DNA from: Bactericera cockerelli
Taxonomy: Eukaryota; Arthropoda; Insecta; Hemiptera; Triozidae
DNA: 64,000 nucleotides
NCBI GenBank assembly: GCA_024516035.1
Contig: CM044963.1
Location: 23,691,049 to 23,755,048 of the forward strand
Reading direction: 5' to 3'
The position numbers and the translations under genes are program-made. Shown piece by piece: positions 59,091 to 64,000 of the stretch. The notes under the pieces are model-generated. The model was not told the origin of the DNA, did not search any database, and worked only from the letters and a program-made list of their open reading frames with translations. Every line of letters starts with the position of its first letter. The first letter of the stretch is position 1.

Positions 59091-59945
59091 CGTTCAATGC
59101 AATGATTCATATGAGTTGATTCTCACGATTCAGGACTCAGGATTTCGGTTTACGTTTATTTTTTATTCAGTTGATAGTGATTTGTGTTAAGAGCAGGACC
59201 TCACGCCTCTCTTATTCGTAATAACATCGTATTTTATTATTTCACTATTTTATTAATAATTTTTTCTATTAATAAACGTACAGTATTTTTGTGCTATTTT
59301 AATTTTTTCAAAAGTTTTTACGTGTATATTTCTGATTCGGTCGTTAAATTTTCGTCACCTGGTTGTAAATTTTATGTAGTGTACTTAAAAATAAACAAGA
59401 AAATTCGTTTCATACCGTTGTGTGAGTTCTCAAGGATTTTTACCCTCAATTTTATTGTTTATTTTTAATACCCATATTATTTATTTTTTGCTTTATTTAA
59501 TAATAATAAATCATTATTTTGTTTTATATTTCATTTCTTTTTCTATACAGAGGAACCATCCTAAGCCATTTTTCTTTGGCTCCTAAGATCTTTTTATTTG
59601 GCTTCTGTTATTCAAGTGTTCCATTCTTTTTAGATAACTTATAGTTTCAACAAATTTGTAATTTAATCCTTTTTTTATTTTGAAGCGATTTGATTTGACT
59701 CCGTGAAACCAACAGTCATTGTGTCGAAAAAGCCTTTGTATTTATGTATTTAATTTTATTTTTTTTACACAAAAATCATTTAATAAAATCCCATTAAAAG
59801 TTTTTCCTTAGCCCCAAGCTTGATGTAAAAAAAAACAAATTATATTTAACCAAACGAACTAAACCTATAAAACTAATAAAATAAAGCATGTTAAAATTTG
59901 TTCCTATTGTTGGCAAATTTCGTAATCACCCGGTAATATATGCCA
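59091..59945. other. Intergenic stretch, no gene
   Basis: Very AT-rich. The 94-residue plus-strand frame at 59184 has no recognisable domain and low complexity. Confidence 0.45.
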
Positions 59946-59954
59946 CTTTAGTAT

Positions 59955-60050
59955 AGCGGGAAACTTAATAACCATCTACTGAAATTAAACTCACTCAGCC
60001 TGAGTGGGGCCGGGAAAAACGAGCATCACGAGAGTTCAAATTTGAATTAT
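59955..60050 (-). mobile_element. SINE family E, fragment of the long-head type
   Basis: Antisense AACTCACTCAGCCTGAGTGG, GGCCGGGAAAAACGAGCATC and ACGAGAGTTCAAATTTGAAT. Confidence 0.65.
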
Positions 60051-60071
60051 TAATAATAATAGGAAGTTATC

Positions 60072-60195
60072 TTATTTGTGTTAATCACAACTACTCAAAA
60101 TTGCTTTAAAAAGTCTACGCTGAATTCGGGATTTGAACCACCAAACTTCAGGTACAAGTCCACCGCCTTATCGATGAAGCTACAGAGGTCGGCTA
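60072..60195 (-). mobile_element. SINE family B
   Basis: Antisense TTATTTGTGTTAATCACAAC, AAGTCTACGCTGAATTCGGG, CCACCGCCTTATCGATGAAG and CTACAGAGGTCGGC. Part of the tail (the TTTCGTGATATC segment) is deleted. Confidence 0.88.
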
Positions 60196-60221
60196 ATTTG
60201 AATTAGTAATGATTGTAATTA

Positions 60222-60358
60222 ATAATGTCTTTTCTTTGTGTTATTAGGTATGTCACAATTTCAGTGGGTAGCGCAGAATCATAGGACTTTATCTTTAATA
60301 TACATATAATATCTTGTACAATTTTGTATGTGTATAATGCCACCACTGGTCCGCAATT
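60222..60358 (-). mobile_element. SINE family A, tail half
   Basis: Antisense TCTTTTCTTTGTGTTATTAG, AGTGGGTAGCGCAGAATCAT, AATATCTTGTACAATTTTGT and AATGCCACCACTGGTCCGC. Ends abruptly before the region near the head. Confidence 0.85.
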
Positions 60359-60462
60359 ATTCTGTGTCCGCAATTCCGCATAGTTTGACGAACGGTATAT
60401 TTGTCCTTGTACTCCCGGAAACAATTCCTGGACTTCTTCCATGTCCTTTGTACTTTGAACTT

Positions 60463-60548
60463 TCACCGAACCTCAGTAGTTGCATCGATAAGGTGGCGGG
60501 CTCATAATCTGGAGGTCTATGATTCGTGTGCTTAAACTTGGCGTATTT
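60463..60548 (+). mobile_element. SINE family B, diverged
   Basis: CACCGAACCTCAGTAGTTGC, ATCGATAAGGTGGCGGGCTC, ATAATCTGGAGGTCTATGAT; body not recognisable after TTGGCGTATTTAAG. Confidence 0.7.
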
Positions 60549-60659
60549 AAGTCGGGTTTTACGTACTGGTAAATTATTATTATTTTTAAACAAATTTAAT
60601 GAAAAAATGTGCCTTTCGTTGATCTTGTAGTGTACTCAATTAATATAAAATGAAAATAA

Positions 60660-60842
60660 CCGACCTCAGTAGCTTGATCGATAAGGCGGCAGACTTGTAA
60701 CCTGGAGGTCGGGTCGGTGGTTCAAGTCCCGGCTTCAGCGTAGATTTAGTAAAGCGAGTTTGAATAGTTGTGACATCACGTCTTTGAGGGAAAATAACCT
60801 GTAGTTGTGATATCACGAAAGTGATTTACACGAATATGAAAA
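60660..60842 (+). mobile_element. SINE family B with an internal tail duplication
   Basis: ACCGACCTCAGTAGCTTGAT, GGTTCAAGTCCCGGCTTCAG and CGTAGATTTAGTAAAGCGAG; then TAGTTGTGACATCACG, a 21-base insert and a second GTAGTTGTGATATCACGAAA. GGTCG is doubled at 60707. Confidence 0.9.
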
Positions 60843-60874
60843 CTAAAACTACCCACTATCCAAATGAAAATGAG

Positions 60875-61172
60875 TACAGTGAAAATTTAGTAAGCTTGAC
60901 GAGTTTGAGTTCTTACTCATAATAATATTAGGTAGGCATGAATTTTTTGTGTGTATGTTTTGTACGGTCCATACAAAAAGAACGGTTTATACGGAGATTG
61001 AAAGTGGTTCGAATCACAAGTACAGTGAAAATTTAGTAAGACGAGTTTGAGTTCTTACTCATAATCATACTTTTAAGTTAAAATTAGGTATTGTTAACTT
61101 ATTAGCATGAATTTTTTGTGTGTATGTTTTGTGTGGTCCAAAATGAACGGTTTATACGGAGATTGAAATGAT
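60875..61172. repeat. Tandem duplication of about 150 bp
   Basis: AGTGAAAATTTAGTAA, GACGAGTTTGAGTTCTTACT, CATGAATTTTTTGTGTGTAT, GAACGGTTTATACGGAGATT occur in this order twice (from 60877 and 61025). A piece of the start resembles the B body. Confidence 0.92.
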
Positions 61173-61780
61173 TATATTTTTTTAAAGTCAAATAACAATA
61201 GTATACCTCAAATTACCTTCTGAAAAAGGCCATCAGTTTATTCCATCTCACTGGCTAATAAGAATCACCTGTTTACCATTCAGAAAATTCAAATGAAGAA
61301 CTATAAAACTTACTTTTCTACGGACGTGCTCAAGTGAAAATTTGGTAATTTGAATTATGTTCTTATTCGAAACTATAATTTTTGTAAATAACAAAAGTAA
61401 AAAATAAAGAAAGAATAATCATAATTCCTTTTGTTATCTATCTGCTTACAATATTGAATCCAACCTAACCTCATTAAATGAAGTCCCCATTTTAAGAATG
61501 GGGATTTTAGTAAATTAATGTATTCTTAACGACTTTATTTTTATTTGAACGTCCTCAATAACATTGATCTTTTTGAAGAATTTTAATTTGATCATCTCAT
61601 TACTTCCTGAATACTGACAACAACAAGTAGGTAGGCAATAGGTATATTATTATCGTAATAAAATTCTATTGTTACAAATCTGATAGGGGTTGTTTTTTTC
61701 TCAAACATTTCTTCAAGTAACTCAATAGAACTTTTTTAATAACTGAATCCTATTTAAAATATAATAATAATAATGTGTTT
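61173..61780. other. Intergenic stretch, no gene
   Basis: AT-rich, nothing recognised. Confidence 0.45.
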
Positions 61781-61782
61781 CT

Positions 61783-61975
61783 TTGTGTTATCACAATTTT
61801 AGTGGGTAGCCCAGAATTATAGAACTTTTTCGTATTTTTCCCAATATCTTATTTTTACCTATAATTCCGCCACTGGTCGCTATTAACATTACAGCAGCTA
61901 CTCATTTTTCCTCACGAGGTATGAGTGGACCTCAAACACCCAAGTACCTACAGAGCAGAAAAAATATTTTGTGAT
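61783..61975 (-). mobile_element. SINE family A, head missing
   Basis: Antisense GTGTTTCTTTGTGTTATCAC, TAGTGGGTAGCCCAGAATTA, CCGCCACTGGTCGCTATTAA, CTCACGAGGTATGAGTGGAC and CAGAGCAGAAAAAATA. Cut where the head should begin; a D SINE follows. Confidence 0.9.
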
Positions 61976-61994
61976 CACAAACAAAATTTAATGA

Positions 61995-62097
61995 TCAAAA
62001 ATTCATGCACTGGGTGGAATTCGAACCAACGGATCCCAACGCTATACTTGATGGATTACTAGACTAGCGCATGAAACACTTGACTACCTGTGCACTC
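61995..62097 (-). mobile_element. SINE family D, head
   Basis: Antisense ATTCATGCACTGGGTGGAAT, TCGAACCAACGGATCCCAAC and CTAGCGCATGAAACACTTGA. Confidence 0.88.
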
Positions 62098-62145
62098 TTT
62101 AAGAGTCCTTTTGTTGATAAAAACATGTATAATAATAATAATATT

Positions 62146-62292
62146 TTATCATAATTGTGTTGATCACTTCCGTGATGTCAGTAACTATACTCAAACTCGC
62201 TTTACAAAATCTTTGCTGAACTGGGGACTTGAACCACCGACCTCCAGGTTACGAGTCCGCCGCCTTACCGATCAAGCTACTGAGGTCGGTGT
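62146..62292 (-). mobile_element. SINE family B, full length
   Basis: Antisense TTTTATCATAATTGTGTTGA, TCACTTCCGTGATGTCAGTA, ACTTGAACCACCGACCTCCA and GATCAAGCTACTGAGGTCGG, flanked by AATAATAATAAT on both sides. Confidence 0.92.
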
Positions 62293-62349
62293 AAATAATA
62301 ATAATTAATATATTCACAGTTTAAACGGAGAGATATTTGAGTAATATCG

Positions 62350-62607
62350 TTACAAAGATACGATAGAGTTAAACCGATTCATGTTATTTAAAAAAAAAAA
62401 AAAAATCAAAGATCTTTTGAATTGCATAAGTGCACTCAGCATCTTGAATTTATTCAAGACAGCTTAGACTGGGAATAATCTGATAGAATTAAATCAATTC
62501 ATCTTATCAAAAAAACAAAAAACAATACTTTCTATTGGTGATAGAAAGTAAAATAAAAAACTTTTGAATTGCAAGTGCACTCAGCATCTTCAATGTATTC
62601 AAAGTCA
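62350..62607. repeat. Tandem duplication of about 125 bp
   Basis: GATAGAGTTAAACCGATTCA and GATAGAATTAAATCAATTCA, each followed by CTTTTGAATTGCA and GTGCACTCAGCATCTT with TTATTCAA or GTATTCAA. Confidence 0.85.
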
Positions 62608-63040
62608 ATGCAGTTCAATGCACTTGTTAATGAATGCACTTTTGAAAATGAATAAATCAATGACTTTTTGAAAAGGTTTGTTGAGACATAATCGCTGCAA
62701 GGGGTCACATGCTCGCCCCTTTAATATTAAGCTTTACGAACTTTTGTCACACAAGAAGCTTATTTGTTTGGAAACAAATTATGTATTTTTTACTCTCGAA
62801 AATTATGCACATGAGTAATGAGTTATTTATATTACGAACACATACATAGTTTTACCGGTTATGCACTTTTGTGTGAGATTATTTTTTGTCAGCAGTTGTG
62901 GATGGAATTTAATAAGTTCATCCAAACAAATTCAGCACAAGATTTTTATCTTTTGAAGGAGCGTATACCCTCATTATTAATTTGTTGAAGATGTTTATTT
63001 GTGAAATATAAATACATGGAAACTTAAAAAAAGAGGTTTT
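62608..63040. other. Intergenic stretch, no gene
   Basis: AT-rich, nothing recognised. Confidence 0.45.
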
Positions 63041-63056
63041 GTCTTACTTGCTAGTT

Positions 63057-63205
63057 GCACCGACCTCAGTAGCTTGATCGATAAGGCGGCGGACTTGTAA
63101 CCTGGAGGTCTGTGGTTCAAGTCCCGGTTTCAGCGTAGATTTAGTAAAGCAAGTTTGAGTAGTTGTGATAACACGAAAGTAATTAATGAACACTTTTTTA
63201 ATATT
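63057..63205 (+). mobile_element. SINE family B, full length with target duplication
   Basis: CACCGACCTCAGTAGCTTGA, GGCGGACTTGTAACCTGGAG, GGTTCAAGTCCCGGTTTCAG, CGTAGATTTAGTAAAGCAAG and TTGTGATAACACGAAAGTAA. TTACTTGCTAGT flanks it at 63044-63055 and 63206-63217. Confidence 0.93.
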
Positions 63206-63264
63206 TTACTTGCTAGTAGCTATCCATGAAGGACTCTTTAGTCCTTCGACGGCAGTATACCTTT

Positions 63265-63335
63265 ATGTATAATATAAAAAATGGGACTTTCATAGTCCTA
63301 ATTCGGCAGTATAAATAAGGCGATATTATTTTTAT
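63265..63335 (+). mobile_element. SINE family F, 3' tail
   Basis: AAAATGGGACTTTCATAGTC, CTAATTCGGCAGTATAAATA and AGGCGATATTATTTTTAT. Confidence 0.8.
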
Positions 63336-64000
63336 ACCTAAATAAAGTCTCTTAATATTTATTAGGTAGGTATTTAACATGCTAACGGGATGAGCCCATG
63401 TTAATTGTTTGAAAATTATTACAAACAAAAGATTTTTAATAAGATATGACATAAATACTTAAAACAATACACATAATATATAAAAAGGATATATTTATAT
63501 AATTGTAAAAAAAGTGAACAAAAAATCTAAAATTAAAAGGATGTTTTTCAAATTAATTTTGTAATTTACATAAAATATGCATAGAGGTAGGTACTCTATG
63601 TGTAAATGACTGGAAATCTGATATATAAGTTATGTACATTATAATTTCATAATTTAAAGAAATTACCAATATATTTTCAATCATTTTCAGAATACCTTAC
63701 CAATAGGTATACCTATTGAAAAAAATCAAAACCAAATTGATCTGAAATTTTATATTCAGAATCATATATAAATAGTCAAACCACTTCAATCTTTGCATCT
63801 GTTCCTGAGTTATTGTCAACAACCGCCATTTTGACCAGAAATGACTGTTACCTGTTAAAAAGAGTCGGGGTTGACGGAATTTTGGATCAACAATAGCCCT
63901 AGATAGCTTCTTTGAAACTGTCCTAGAATTGGTAAGTCAAAATCTTTCTCCTTTAGGTATCTAAGAATCTAATACCAGAATCAATAAACCTTTTGGGTAA
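63336..64000. other. Intergenic stretch, no gene
   Basis: AT-rich; the short frame at 63213-63452 on the minus strand reads across a SINE tail and is not supported. Confidence 0.45.

Overview
This is non-coding-rich, AT-rich nuclear DNA of a metazoan, most likely an arthropod. The one host gene I can support is a Cu/Zn superoxide dismutase split over three phase-0 exons (46037-52215, + strand) with canonical GT-AG junctions. It encodes a predicted secreted enzyme of 220 residues. Spliceosomal introns, polypyrimidine tracts, long GA/CT microsatellites and several kinds of LINE-mobilised SINE point to an animal. Nothing visible fixes the species.

Almost everything else is repeats, and most longer open frames are shadows of them. 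I recognise six recurring small-RNA-derived SINE families, labelled here A, B, C, D, F (tRNA-like heads) and E (a head resembling 5S rRNA). Several copies keep clear target-site duplications. There are also fragments of at least three non-LTR retrotransposons. They are a 5'-truncated reverse transcriptase with a YADD motif at 10131-12303, two related C-terminal fragments near 23 kb and 45.8 kb, and a third C-terminal fragment nested in a SINE at 57.4-58.1 kb. DNA-transposon-like units are common too: a CACTA-like element of about 2 kb, several short MITEs, and a set of terminal-inverted-repeat elements that share one 45-bp minisatellite.

Layout. 1-4.4 kb: SINEs and long GA/CT tracts. 4.7-7 kb: CACTA-like element inside a tandem repeat. 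7.3-17.9 kb: SINEs, two hammerhead-ribozyme units, the LINE. 18.2-21.6 kb: minisatellite-bearing TIR element and a large inverted repeat. 21.6-26.6 kb: SINE families F, E and B and a LINE 3' end. 27.9-30 kb: two minisatellites. 30-36.6 kb: SINEs and simple repeats. 37.1-40.3 kb: two more elements with the same 45-bp minisatellite. 40.6-45.9 kb: palindromes, a third hammerhead unit, a MITE, nested SINEs, an RT fragment. 46.0-52.8 kb: the SOD gene, its introns full of repeats, followed by duplicated copies of its own last codons. 52.8-64 kb: SINEs, MITEs and short tandem duplications.

The most interesting signals are three dispersed units of about 150 nt that encode a type I hammerhead ribozyme (8.3, 16.9 and 43.3 kb). 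Next are three otherwise different TIR elements built around the same 45-bp minisatellite, the abundant 5S-like SINE family, and the in-frame near-synonymous duplication of the SOD C-terminus in its own 3' region. All calls come from reading the sequence; no database search was run.
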